Below, in pieces: positions 34,767 through 43,609 of a DNA stretch of 64,000 nt. Within the stretch, counting starts at the first letter, position 1, and each line of letters begins with the position of its first letter. Below the pieces are notes generated by a model. It did not search any database. It saw nothing but the letters and a program-made list of their open reading frames with translations, and was not told the DNA's origin. Source of the DNA: Serpentinicella sp031432315 (lineage in GTDB: Bacteria; Bacillota; Clostridia; Peptostreptococcales; Natronincolaceae); assembly GCF_031432315.1 (NCBI RefSeq), contig NZ_JAVKGO010000001.1, positions 62,001 through 126,000 of the forward strand, read 5' to 3'. The translations under genes were made by a program, and so were the position numbers.

Positions 34767-36605
34767 ATGAGTAAAGTAATAGGAATTGATTTAGGAACAA
34801 CAAACTCATGTGTTGCTGTATTAGAGGGAGGAGAACCTGTTGTTATACAAAATTCTGAAGGAAATAGAACAACCCCTTCTATAGTAGCATTTGGAAAAGA
34901 TGGAGAGAGAATTATTGGGGAACCAGCTAAACGACAAGCTGTAACAAATCCAGAAAAAACGATAATGTCAATAAAAACACATATGGGATCAGACCACAAA
35001 GTTAAAATTGATGATAAAGATTATACACCTCAAGATATATCTGCGATGATTTTACAAAAACTAAAAGCAGATGCTGAAGCATACTTAGGTCAAAAAGTTA
35101 CCGATGCAGTAATTACAGTGCCTGCATATTTTAGTGATAGTCAAAGACAAGCGACAAAGGATGCAGGAAAGATTGCTGGATTAAATGTACAAAGAATTAT
35201 CAATGAGCCTACTGCCGCATCATTAGCTTATGGACTTGATAAAGGTGACACACAGCAAAAAGTTCTAGTATACGATTTAGGTGGTGGAACATTTGATGTA
35301 TCAATACTTGAATTAGGTGATGGTGTATTTGAAGTTTTAGCAACAAGTGGAGACAATAATCTAGGTGGAGATGACTTTGATAAAGCTGTTATTGATTTCT
35401 TAGCTCAAGAATTTAAGAAACAGGAAAACATTGACCTAAGAGAAGATAAAATGGCACTACAAAGGTTAAAGGAAGCTGCAGAAAAAGCGAAAAAAGAACT
35501 TTCAAGTACAATGACAACAAATATTAATCTGCCTTTTATTACTGCTACAAATACTGGACCAAAGCACTTAAATATTGATTTAACAAGAGCAAAATTCAAT
35601 GAATTGACTGGTCATTTAGTTGACAAAACTATTGAACCGATGAAAAAATCATTAAATGATGCAGGACTTTCACCACAGGATATTGATAAAGTGATACTAG
35701 TAGGGGGATCTACACGTATCCCAGCAGTTCAAGAAGCGGTAACAAAAGTAACAGGAAAAGATCCTCATAAAGGTATTAATCCAGATGAATGTGTAGCTGT
35801 AGGAGCATCTATACAGGCAGGTGTATTAACTGGTGAGGTTAAAGATGTATTATTACTTGATGTTACACCACTTTCTTTAGGGATTGAGACATTAGGTGGC
35901 GTATTTACAAAATTAATTGAAAGAAATACTACAATTCCTACCAAGAAAAGCCAAACTTTCTCAACAGCTGCTGATAATCAACCAAGTGTAGATATCCATG
36001 TATTACAAGGGGAAAGATCAATGGCTGCTGATAATACGACAATGGGTAGATTCGAATTGTCTGGAATACCACCAGCACCAAGAGGAGTGCCTCAAATCGA
36101 AGTAACTTTTGATATCGATGCAAATGGTATTGTAAACGTATCAGCTAAAGATTTAGGTACTGGAAAAGAACAAAAAATTACAATTACATCATCTACAAAT
36201 TTATCAGAAGAAGAAATAGAAGCTAAAGTTAAAGAATCTGAAAAGTTTGCAGAAGAAGATAAAAAGCGTAAAGAAAAAATAGAAGTAACAAACCAAGCCG
36301 ATTCTTTAATTTATCAGACAGAAAAGACTTTAAAAGAACTTGAAGGTAAGATCGCAAAAGAAGAAGAAGAAAAAGTAACTGCAGAAATAGAGAAATTAAA
36401 GAAAGCACTTGAATCTGATAATGTAGAAGAGATGAAGAAAGCTATAGAAGATTTAACAAATGCATTCCATGCTATTTCTCAACAAATGTATCAACAAGCT
36501 GGTCAAGAAGAGGGAGCAGCTCCAGATGGTACGCAACAAAATAGTGAAGATAATGTAGTTGATGCAGAATATGAAGAAGTACAAGATGAGGAAGAAGAAA
36601 AGTAA
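34767..36605 (+). CDS. dnaK: Chaperone DnaK (Hsp70)
   Basis: ATP-dependent chaperone, 612 aa, normal for Firmicutes. The ATPase domain starts KVIGIDLGTTNSCVAVLEGG, with VYDLGGGTFDVSILELGDG and VGGSTRIPAVQ. The substrate domain begins DVTPLSLGIETLGGV, and the helical lid ends in a Gln/Glu-rich tail with terminal EEVQDEEEEK. ATG follows TTGGAGGAGG. Third gene of the CIRCE operon; a strong hairpin separates it from dnaJ. Confidence 0.98.
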   Translation: MSKVIGIDLGTTNSCVAVLEGGEPVVIQNSEGNRTTPSIVAFGKDGERIIGEPAKRQAVTNPEKTIMSIKTHMGSDHKVKIDDKDYTPQDISAMILQKLKADAEAYLGQKVTDAVITVPAYFSDSQRQATKDAGKIAGLNVQRIINEPTAASLAYGLDKGDTQQKVLVYDLGGGTFDVSILELGDGVFEVLATSGDNNLGGDDFDKAVIDFLAQEFKKQENIDLREDKMALQRLKEAAEKAKKELSSTMTTNINLPFITATNTGPKHLNIDLTRAKFNELTGHLVDKTIEPMKKSLNDAGLSPQDIDKVILVGGSTRIPAVQEAVTKVTGKDPHKGINPDECVAVGASIQAGVLTGEVKDVLLLDVTPLSLGIETLGGVFTKLIERNTTIPTKKSQTFSTAADNQPSVDIHVLQGERSMAADNTTMGRFELSGIPPAPRGVPQIEVTFDIDANGIVNVSAKDLGTGKEQKITITSSTNLSEEEIEAKVKESEKFAEEDKKRKEKIEVTNQADSLIYQTEKTLKELEGKIAKEEEEKVTAEIEKLKKALESDNVEEMKKAIEDLTNAFHAISQQMYQQAGQEEGAAPDGTQQNSEDNVVDAEYEEVQDEEEEK

Positions 36606-36613
36606 AGTAAATG

Positions 36614-36643
36614 TATGAGGACACCCTAAAGGGTGTCCTCATA
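36614..36643 (+). promoter_or_regulatory. Intercistronic hairpin between dnaK and dnaJ
   Basis: A 14-bp perfect stem TATGAGGACACCCT / AGGGTGTCCTCATA with a 2-base loop (effectively four). No T run follows, so it is more likely a transcript-stabilising or processing element, or a partial attenuator, than a full terminator. Confidence 0.65.
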
Positions 36644-36671
36644 ATTAGCATATTAGTTGGGCGGTGAAAAA

Positions 36672-37805
36672 GTGAGTAAAAGAGACTTTTATGAGGTGCT
36701 GGGTGTTGATAGAAATGCAGCGCCAGATGAAATAAAAAGAGCATATAGAAAATTGGCTATGAAATATCATCCCGATAAAAACAAGGGAGATCAGACTGCT
36801 GAAACAAAGTTTAAAGAAATAAATGAAGCATATGAAGTTCTTGGAGATCAAGAAAAGAAACAAAGGTATGACCAGTTTGGTCACGCTGGAGTAAATGGCA
36901 ATGGGGCTAGTGGATTTGAAGGCTTCGGTGGTGGCGGATTTGAGGACATTTTTGGTGATATATTTGACATTTTTGGCGGTGGTGGCTTTTCATCCTCAAG
37001 AAGGCAGAGAGGTCCCCGTAAAGGTGCTGACGTAAAGTATGAGCAATCTATCACATTTGAAGAAGCAGCTTTTGGAGTAGAAAAAACGATAAAATTCCAT
37101 AAAGAAGAAGACTGTAAAGATTGTAATGGAAGTGGGGCTGCTTCTGGCTCTACTTCAAAAACTTGTCCTGACTGTAATGGAAAAGGAGAGGTGCGTTTTG
37201 CACAACGAACTCCTTTAGGCCAAATAGTTAATGTTAGACCTTGTACAAAATGTGCTGGTGAAGGAAAAATTATAGAAAAACCTTGTCCTAAATGTAATGG
37301 TAAGGGGACAGAAAGAAAGCTAAAGTCTATAAAAGTTAAGATTCCAGCAGGAGTAGATACTGGATCTGTTATATCAATAAGAGGTGAAGGAGAGTTAGGA
37401 CAGCAGGGAGGCCCTCCTGGAGACCTATATGTTGTTATTAATGTAATGCCTCATAAGATATTTGAAAGAGACGGTTTAAACGTATATTGTGAAATTCCGA
37501 TTACTTTTGCCCAGGCAGTTTTAGGAGATGAATTAGAAGTCCCGACATTAGAAGGACGAGTAAAGTACAAAATTCCTGAAGGTACACAAACTGGCACAAT
37601 TTTTAGACTTAAATCTAAAGGTATTTCCAGTCCAAGAAACTATGGAAAAGGGGATCAGTTCGTTAAAGTTGTTGTTGAGGTGCCAAAGAAACTGACAGAG
37701 AAACAAAAAGATATTATTAAACAATTTGCTTCAGAGGGTGGAGAAGATATCCACGAACAAAGAAAAACTTTTTTTGATAAAGTAAAAGATGTTTTTGGGG
37801 TTTAA
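36672..37805 (+). CDS. dnaJ: Chaperone DnaJ (Hsp40)
   Basis: DnaK cochaperone that delivers substrates and stimulates ATP hydrolysis. It is 377 aa. The J domain (SKRDFYEVLGVDRN, HPD in KYHPDKNKG), a Gly/Phe-rich linker (about 75-115), four zinc-binding repeats (CKDCNGSG, CPDCNGKG, CTKCAGEG, CPKCNGKG) and the C-terminal substrate domains are all present. The start is GTG at 36672; a TTG five codons upstream has no ribosome binding site. Fourth gene of the heat-shock operon, followed by a terminator. Confidence 0.97.
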   Translation: MSKRDFYEVLGVDRNAAPDEIKRAYRKLAMKYHPDKNKGDQTAETKFKEINEAYEVLGDQEKKQRYDQFGHAGVNGNGASGFEGFGGGGFEDIFGDIFDIFGGGGFSSSRRQRGPRKGADVKYEQSITFEEAAFGVEKTIKFHKEEDCKDCNGSGAASGSTSKTCPDCNGKGEVRFAQRTPLGQIVNVRPCTKCAGEGKIIEKPCPKCNGKGTERKLKSIKVKIPAGVDTGSVISIRGEGELGQQGGPPGDLYVVINVMPHKIFERDGLNVYCEIPITFAQAVLGDELEVPTLEGRVKYKIPEGTQTGTIFRLKSKGISSPRNYGKGDQFVKVVVEVPKKLTEKQKDIIKQFASEGGEDIHEQRKTFFDKVKDVFGV

Positions 37806-37810
37806 ATATT

Positions 37811-37844
37811 AAAAATCACTTCGCCACTTGTGAAGTGATTTTTT
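37811..37844 (+). terminator. Terminator after dnaJ
   Basis: A 12-bp stem AAAAATCACTTC / GAAGTGATTTTT with a 9-base loop and T run. prmA follows 130 bases later. Confidence 0.88.
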
Positions 37845-37974
37845 AAAGTGTAGCCTGAGCGAATACGTTATATATTTGCTCTTAAAAATATCAATGGAAA
37901 TGTAGATGAATGAGATACCATTTGTGTTATAACTTTTTAAAAATAACACATATTATTTTAAAGGATGTGATCGT

Positions 37975-38928
37975 TTGAAATGGATTGAAGTGTCAATAAA
38001 AACCACTACAGAGGCAGTAGAGGCAGTTTCAAACATTCTATATGATGCAGGAGTTACAGGCGTAGTTATTGTGGATCCACACGACCTTACTGTAAGTAAT
38101 ACTAGCAACCATACTTGGGATTATATTGATGAGAGCATATATAACCTAGAATATGAAGGGGCAGTAATTAAAGGGTACTTATCACAATCTTCGGATTTAA
38201 ACGATAAAATCAAGTTAATTGAAGATCTAGTTAATTTACTACCAAGCTATGGATTGGATATAGGAATTGGAGAAGTTACGACCCTTGTCGTAGATGAAGA
38301 AGAGTGGGCTACAGCGTGGAAGCAATATTATAAAACAACAAAGATTAGTAAAAACATTGTAATAAAGCCCTCTTGGGAAGAATATGAAAACTTACCTAAT
38401 GAACTAGTTATAGAGTTAGATCCTGGAATGGCTTTTGGAACAGGAACTCATGAAACGACTATAATGTGTACTCAAGAACTAGAAAAACACATTAAAGAAA
38501 GATCAACAGTATTTGATATAGGTTGTGGTAGTGGTATTTTATCTGTTGCAGCTGCAAAATTAGGTGCTGAAAAAGTAATCGCTGTAGATCTAGATGAAGT
38601 AGCAGTTAATGTGACTAAGGAAAATATTCAAAAAAACAGTGTTGGTAATCAAGTTACTGTTAGACATGGCGATTTAATGAGTGTTGTTGATGAAAAAGCA
38701 GATATTATAGTTGCTAATATTATAGCGGATATTATTATAATACTAAGTAAAGATATTAAACCATATTTAAACCAGGAAGGGATATTTATTGCTTCTGGAA
38801 TCATACTAGATAAACTACAAGATGTAAAAAAAGCACTGACAACAAATGGGTTTGATATTTTAGATATAAAAACAAAAGGGGAATGGGCAGCTATAGTATC
38901 AAAAGTTAGGGATGAACGACATGAATAG
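37975..38928 (+). CDS. prmA: Ribosomal protein L11 methyltransferase
   Basis: SAM-dependent enzyme that trimethylates ribosomal protein L11. It is 317 aa, normal. The N-terminal substrate-binding domain is followed by DPGMAFGTGTHETT and the SAM motif FDIGCGSGILSVAAAKLGA (about residues 178-196), then VANIIADIII. The start is TTG after AAGGATGTGA. rsmE begins inside its last codons. The dnaJ-prmA-rsmE order is classic. Confidence 0.96.
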   Translation: MKWIEVSIKTTTEAVEAVSNILYDAGVTGVVIVDPHDLTVSNTSNHTWDYIDESIYNLEYEGAVIKGYLSQSSDLNDKIKLIEDLVNLLPSYGLDIGIGEVTTLVVDEEEWATAWKQYYKTTKISKNIVIKPSWEEYENLPNELVIELDPGMAFGTGTHETTIMCTQELEKHIKERSTVFDIGCGSGILSVAAAKLGAEKVIAVDLDEVAVNVTKENIQKNSVGNQVTVRHGDLMSVVDEKADIIVANIIADIIIILSKDIKPYLNQEGIFIASGIILDKLQDVKKALTTNGFDILDIKTKGEWAAIVSKVRDERHE

Positions 38929-39682
38929 ATTTTTTGTTCCCATAAATCAAGTTAATGATGAAGAAAAAGTAATAAAGATACTAAACGAAGATGTACACCA
39001 TATCTCAAAAGTACTTAGGTTGTCTAATGGGGATCTAATAGAAGTAAGTGATGGACAAAAAAATGTGTATTATGGTAAAATCATTTCTATTACAAAAGAA
39101 GAAGTTTTAGTAGAGATAGCTAAACATGAATCCTTAAATACTGAGCCTAGAGTTAACATAACCTTATTTCAGTCCGTACCCAAAAGTACAAAAATGGACT
39201 GGATCACCCAAAAAGCAACAGAATTAGGTGTCAACAAAATTGTACCAGTAATTACAAAACGAACAGTGGTAAACTTTAAGACTGACAAAGATAAAGAAAA
39301 GAAAAAACAAAGATGGACAAAAATTGTAACAGAGGCAGCTAAACAGTCCAAAAGAGGAAAAATCCCAGATGTAGACATGCCAATATCATTTCATCATTCA
39401 ATAGAAATGAGCAAAAACTACGATCTTAATATTTTAGCATATGAAAATGAAAAGCAAATAGGAATTAAGAAGTTATTACGTGATATTAATAACGAAGAGA
39501 TAATAAACATTGGAGTATGGATTGGACCAGAAGGTGGATTTGACCATAGTGAAATTCAAATGATAGAAGATAAGAATATAGAAATGATTACTCTTGGACC
39601 TCGTATTTTACGCACTGAAACAGCTGGAGCGGTTTTAATAAGTACAATTATGTACGAGCTAGGAGATTTAGGAGGATATTAA
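38921..39682 (+). CDS. rsmE: 16S rRNA (uracil-1498-N3)-methyltransferase
   Basis: SPOUT-class methyltransferase that modifies U1498 of 16S rRNA. It is 253 aa. It opens MNRFFVPINQ with an N-terminal PUA-like domain, then QKATELGVNKIVPVITKRTV, and the knot with WIGPEGGFDHSEI and LGPRILRTETA. The ATG at 38921 follows AGGGATG; an ATG nine bases earlier lies within that site. It overlaps the end of prmA by eight bases and ends directly before mtaB. Confidence 0.95.
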   Translation: MNRFFVPINQVNDEEKVIKILNEDVHHISKVLRLSNGDLIEVSDGQKNVYYGKIISITKEEVLVEIAKHESLNTEPRVNITLFQSVPKSTKMDWITQKATELGVNKIVPVITKRTVVNFKTDKDKEKKKQRWTKIVTEAAKQSKRGKIPDVDMPISFHHSIEMSKNYDLNILAYENEKQIGIKKLLRDINNEEIINIGVWIGPEGGFDHSEIQMIEDKNIEMITLGPRILRTETAGAVLISTIMYELGDLGGY

Positions 39683-40981
39683 TTGAAGACAGTAGCTTTT
39701 CATACACTTGGGTGTAAGGTTAACCAATATGAAACACAAGCTATGAGTGAGTTGTTTGAAAAGAATGATTACACCGTAATTGAAGATACTAAAAAGTCTG
39801 ATGTTTATGTCATCAATACGTGTACAGTTACAAATATGGGTGATAAAAAGTCAAGACAGTTTATTAGAAGAGTAAAGAGAATAAATCCAGATGCAATTAT
39901 AGCAGTAGTAGGATGTTATGCGCAAACATCACCTGAAGAAGTTGAAAAAATCGAAGGTGTTAATATTATAATAGGCACAAATCAACGAAACAAAATTGTT
40001 GAATTAGTGGAAGATGCGTCTATTAAACAAAAGATTAATGTTGTAGACGATATTATGAAGGTAGATCAATTTGAAGAGATGTCTATACAAGAAATAAAGG
40101 AAAAAACAAGAGTGGTTTTAAAGATACAAGAAGGTTGTAATCAATACTGCTCCTATTGTATTATTCCTTATGCAAGAGGAAGAATACGTAGTAGAAATAA
40201 GGAAGAAATAGTTAAGGAAGTAGAGAACTTAGTCAAAAATGGTTTTAAAGAGATTGTTTTAACGGGAATACATGTTGCTTCCTACGGAAAAGACTGGAAT
40301 GAAGAAAATTCACTATTATCTTTACTTTTACATTTAAATAATATAGAGGGTTTAAAGAGATTGAGACTAAGCTCATTAGAACCAACACTATTCAATGAAC
40401 ACTTCACAATCAAACTTTCTCAACTGGAAAAAGTTTGCCCTCACTTCCATTTATCTTTACAGAGTGGATGCAATAAAACACTAAAGGATATGAATAGAAA
40501 ATATACAACTCAACAGTATAGAGAAATCGTTAAAAGGATTAGAAAAATTTATCCAGATGTATCCTTAACAACCGACATTATAGTAGGGTTTCCTGGAGAA
40601 ACAGAAAAAGACTTTGAAGAAACATATGAATTTGTAAAAGAAATGGAATTTAGTGATGTTCATGTATTTAAGTTTTCACCAAGAAATGGAACTCCAGCAG
40701 CAGAATTTAAAGGACAAGTAGATGGCTCATTGAAAAATGATAGAAGTGTTAGATTGATAAAATTAGTAGAGAATATGAAGAGAGCGTATTTAGATAAATT
40801 TATTGGCAAAACAGTAGAAGTTTTAATTGAAAATGACTCAAAGGATAAAAAAGGTTATGTGGAAGGGACTACAGATAATTATATAAAAGTAGTTTGTAAA
40901 GCAGAAGGACAAGATGGTCAGCTAATAAAAGTGTGCTTAAAAAGCATCAAAAATGGCTATATTGAAGGCGAGATAGTTTAA
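39683..40981 (+). CDS. mtaB: tRNA t6A37 methylthiotransferase MtaB
   Basis: Radical SAM enzyme that converts t6A37 to ms2t6A37 in tRNA. It is 432 aa, normal. The N-terminal UPF0004 domain has three Cys (FHTLGCKVNQYETQ, NTCTVTN, VGCYAQ), the radical SAM cluster motif is CNQYCSYCIIPYARGR, and a C-terminal TRAM-like region follows. The start is TTG immediately after the rsmE stop, following GGAGGATATTAA. Last gene of the block before the HIT protein. Confidence 0.96.
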   Translation: MKTVAFHTLGCKVNQYETQAMSELFEKNDYTVIEDTKKSDVYVINTCTVTNMGDKKSRQFIRRVKRINPDAIIAVVGCYAQTSPEEVEKIEGVNIIIGTNQRNKIVELVEDASIKQKINVVDDIMKVDQFEEMSIQEIKEKTRVVLKIQEGCNQYCSYCIIPYARGRIRSRNKEEIVKEVENLVKNGFKEIVLTGIHVASYGKDWNEENSLLSLLLHLNNIEGLKRLRLSSLEPTLFNEHFTIKLSQLEKVCPHFHLSLQSGCNKTLKDMNRKYTTQQYREIVKRIRKIYPDVSLTTDIIVGFPGETEKDFEETYEFVKEMEFSDVHVFKFSPRNGTPAAEFKGQVDGSLKNDRSVRLIKLVENMKRAYLDKFIGKTVEVLIENDSKDKKGYVEGTTDNYIKVVCKAEGQDGQLIKVCLKSIKNGYIEGEIV

Positions 40982-41058
40982 TTTTAGTAATTAAGATTAA
41001 AGGAATTTTTGCTTTTTTGTGGAATATGCTTTATATAGGTTAAAGAGGAGGTGTACAA

Positions 41059-41406
41059 ATGAGTGAATGTATTTTTTGTAAAATTCTCAATAAAGAAATA
41101 CCATCTGAAATTGTTTTTGAAAACGATGAAGTCCTTGCGTTTAATGATGTAAATCCTCAGGCACCTACCCATATTTTGATTATTCCTAAAAAGCATATTA
41201 GTTCTTTCTCAGACTTCAGTGAAGAAGATATGGGGAGTATTTTGCCCAAAGTTTTTCTAGCAGTAAAATATATCACAGAAAAACTTGACCTTAAAAAAGA
41301 AGGTTATAGAATAGTAAACAATTGTGGAAAAAATGGTGGGCAGACTGTAGGGCATATACATTTTCATTTGCTTGCCGGAAGACAACTTCAATGGCCACCA
41401 GGCTAA
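41059..41406 (+). CDS. HIT family nucleotide hydrolase (HinT-like)
   Basis: Small cytoplasmic purine nucleoside phosphoramidase-like protein, 115 aa. It starts MSECIFCKILNKEIPSEIV and carries the histidine triad HIHFHLLAGR near the C-terminus, plus NCGKNGGQTVGHIH. The Cys pair in CIFC may bind zinc. Physiological role is not settled for this family. ATG follows AGAGGAGGTG. Confidence 0.94.
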   Translation: MSECIFCKILNKEIPSEIVFENDEVLAFNDVNPQAPTHILIIPKKHISSFSDFSEEDMGSILPKVFLAVKYITEKLDLKKEGYRIVNNCGKNGGQTVGHIHFHLLAGRQLQWPPG

Positions 41407-41415
41407 AAAAAAACA

Positions 41416-41444
41416 TTGCATAACTAGTTATTTTGAGGTATAAT
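41416..41444 (+). promoter_or_regulatory. Promoter of rpsU-yqeY
   Basis: TTGCAT (41416-41421) and a perfect TATAAT (41439-41444) are 17 bases apart, with a leader of about 85 bases before rpsU. Confidence 0.85.
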
Positions 41445-41470
41445 AACGAAGTATTGTAAAGATCCCACTT

Positions 41471-41514
41471 GCACATCGAACTTATATTTATTATAAATAA
41501 AGTTCAGCAGGTGC
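41471..41514 (+). promoter_or_regulatory. Leader hairpin of rpsU
   Basis: GAACTT-a-TATTTA pairs with TAAATA-AAGTTC (12 bp, one bulge, 3-base loop), and outer GCAC / GTGC can add four pairs. It ends five bases before the GGAGGGAGGGAG ribosome binding region, so it could affect rpsU translation. I know of no named motif that it matches. Confidence 0.5.
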
Positions 41515-41535
41515 TCGCGGAGGGAGGGAGAAATA

Positions 41536-41718
41536 ATGTCAGAGATTAAAATAAAAGATAATGAATCTTTAGATAATGCTCTACGTAGGTTTAAACGTCA
41601 ATGCGCTAAATCAGGCGTACTTTCCGAAGTAAGAAAAAGATCGCATTATGAAAAACCAAGCGTAAAGCGTAAGAAAAAGGCTGAGGCAGCTCGTAAGAAA
41701 AACACTAAAAGATTCTAA
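41536..41718 (+). CDS. rpsU: 30S ribosomal protein S21
   Basis: Small basic ribosomal protein that helps initiation near the 16S 3' end. It is 60 aa, normal. SEIKIKDNESLDNALRRFKR and the basic tail VKRKKKAEAARKKNTKRF are diagnostic. ATG follows GGAGGGAGGGAG. It is cotranscribed with yqeY, 32 bases downstream. Confidence 0.97.
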   Translation: MSEIKIKDNESLDNALRRFKRQCAKSGVLSEVRKRSHYEKPSVKRKKKAEAARKKNTKRF

Positions 41719-41750
41719 ATCTAATAATATAAGATAAAAGAGGTGAATAA

Positions 41751-42194
41751 ATGACCCTCAAAGAGCAGTTAACAAATGATTTAAAAGAAGCCATGAAATC
41801 TAAAAATAAGCTACAAAAGAATGTAATAACTATGATACGTTCTGATATAAAGCAAATTGAGGTAGATAAGCGTATAGAGCTTAATGATGATGAGGTAATT
41901 GAAATTATATCTCGCCAATTAAAGCAACGTAGAGACGCTGCTGATGAGTTCTTAAATGGTGGAAGAGAAGATTTAGCTCAGCAAGTAAAAGAAGAAGCAG
42001 AAATTTTACTTAATTACTTACCTGCTCAAATGACAGAAGACGAAATAAAAGAAATAGTTAAAAATACGGTTAGTGAGCTAGGCGCTGTATCCATAAAGGA
42101 TATGGGTAAGGTAATGGCGGCTGTGATGCCCAAACTTAAAGGCCGAGCAGATGGCAAAATCGTAAATCAAACAGTAAAGCAAATGTTGACATAA
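41751..42194 (+). CDS. yqeY: GatB/YqeY domain protein
   Basis: A 147-residue YqeY-family protein, related to the tail domain of the amidotransferase GatB; it may act on tRNA but has no proven activity. It begins SLKEQL-like TLKEQLTNDLKEAMKSKNK and includes LNYLPAQMTEDEIKEIV and MGKVMAAVMPKLKGRADG. ATG follows AGAGGTG. The rpsU-yqeY pair is standard for Firmicutes and is followed by a terminator. Confidence 0.95.
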   Translation: MTLKEQLTNDLKEAMKSKNKLQKNVITMIRSDIKQIEVDKRIELNDDEVIEIISRQLKQRRDAADEFLNGGREDLAQQVKEEAEILLNYLPAQMTEDEIKEIVKNTVSELGAVSIKDMGKVMAAVMPKLKGRADGKIVNQTVKQMLT

Positions 42195-42226
42195 AAATTA
42201 ACCCGATTTATGGGTTAATTTTTTTT
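42193..42226 (+). terminator. Terminator after yqeY
   Basis: A 12-bp stem AAAAATTAACCC / GGGTTAATTTTT with a 7-base loop and a continuing T run. Confidence 0.9.
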
Positions 42227-42291
42227 ATTTTAGTTTAAATTAGAAGAAAGGTTATATATATTATAGTATACTAAATTTAGGAGGTGTTACT

Positions 42292-43590
42292 GTGGCAAAA
42301 AAACTTGTGAAATTTATATTAATTATAGTTGTTGTTTTTTCTATTATGGTACCTAATACATATAGTGAACAAGATGAACAAAGCGTATATATAATTCCTA
42401 TTCGTGGTGAAATAGGGCCTGCAATGAGTCGATATGTAAAAAACTCGATTGAAGAAATAGAAAGTAACAATAATGTAACAGCTATAATTTTTGAAATTGA
42501 TACTTATGGTGGTAGAATTGATTCTGCGGAAGAAATTAGTATGATGATTAAAAAATCAAATATTCCTACAATAACCCTTGTTAACACAAAAGCAGAATCC
42601 GCAGGTGTACTATTGACGATCTCGGGAGATAATATAGCAATGGCACCCGGAAGTACAATAGGCTCAGCTGAAACTATTCCAAACACAGAAAAGGTTTTAT
42701 CTATGTGGGTTAGCATGCTAAGAAGTGTAGCTATTGAGCAAGGGAGAGATCCAGATATTATTGCTTCAATGGCAGATAAGAGCATATATATACCTGAAGT
42801 TATAGAAGAGGGACGATTACTTAATTTAACAGCAAGAGAAGCATTAGACTTAAATATAACTGATATAGTTGCTAGTGAGTATGATAAGATATTAGATGAA
42901 TTCAATATTGAATATACAATAGTGAAAGAAATGGATATTGCAAGAAGTGTTCTTATATCACAAATTCTTTCAAGTTCAACAGTAGCACCAATATTATTAA
43001 CTTTAGGATTTATTGGATTAGTTATAGAAATATTTACAGCAGGTTTTGGTTTAGGGGGCACAATAAGCTTAGTTTCCTTTGCCTTATATTTTGGAGGAAG
43101 CATACTGGCAGGAAATGCTAGTTTTGCAGTATTGTTAATATTTGTTGTAGGGCTTATTTTGTTAGGAATAGAGGCTATAGCACCCGGCTTTGGGATTCCT
43201 GGGGTTGGTGGAATAACAGCTATTGTTATTAGTATCATTTTAGCTTCAAGTAGTACTACCACGGCTGTGATTTCCCTTATAGTTGCGTTTACTCTATCGA
43301 TTGTAACATTTATTATTTTATTAAAGTATGGACCCAAAAATATCTATTTTAATAAAATAATTTTAAATGAAAACCTAGATAAAGAAAAAGGCTATTCTTC
43401 ATCATCAGATCAAAAAATATTACTAAATAAAACCGGTATAGTTGTAAAAACTTTACGGCCATCGGGAAAAGTAGAAATAGATAACGAATTAATTGATGTT
43501 GTAGCTGAAGAAGGATTTGTTGATATAGATAGCGAAGTTAAAGTTGTTAAAGTAGAAGGAAGTAAAATTGTAGTAAGAAAAATTAACTAA
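42292..43590 (+). CDS. nfeD: Full-length NfeD membrane serine protease
   Basis: Membrane protein of the long NfeD class (ClpP-like protease), 432 aa. A signal peptide (LVKFILIIVVVFSIMVPNTYS) precedes a ClpP-like protease domain with DTYGGRIDSAEEI and the likely catalytic Ser in NTKAESAGVLLTISGD; the segment near MADKSIYIP may supply the Lys of a Ser-Lys dyad. Four to five membrane helices follow (about 225-345), then a C-terminal OB-like NfeD domain. The start is GTG after AGGAGGTG. Its partner floA is 19 bases downstream. In Bacillus NfeD-type proteins act with flotillins in membrane organisation. Confidence 0.93.
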   Translation: MAKKLVKFILIIVVVFSIMVPNTYSEQDEQSVYIIPIRGEIGPAMSRYVKNSIEEIESNNNVTAIIFEIDTYGGRIDSAEEISMMIKKSNIPTITLVNTKAESAGVLLTISGDNIAMAPGSTIGSAETIPNTEKVLSMWVSMLRSVAIEQGRDPDIIASMADKSIYIPEVIEEGRLLNLTAREALDLNITDIVASEYDKILDEFNIEYTIVKEMDIARSVLISQILSSSTVAPILLTLGFIGLVIEIFTAGFGLGGTISLVSFALYFGGSILAGNASFAVLLIFVVGLILLGIEAIAPGFGIPGVGGITAIVISIILASSSTTTAVISLIVAFTLSIVTFIILLKYGPKNIYFNKIILNENLDKEKGYSSSSDQKILLNKTGIVVKTLRPSGKVEIDNELIDVVAEEGFVDIDSEVKVVKVEGSKIVVRKIN

Positions 43591-43609
43591 ATTAAAAGGA
43601 GGATGTTTT

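Noticed and set aside
42504..43337. 277-codon open frame on the minus strand
   Set aside because: It is antisense to nfeD, which has a complete domain match; the minus frame shows no family features and no ribosome binding site.
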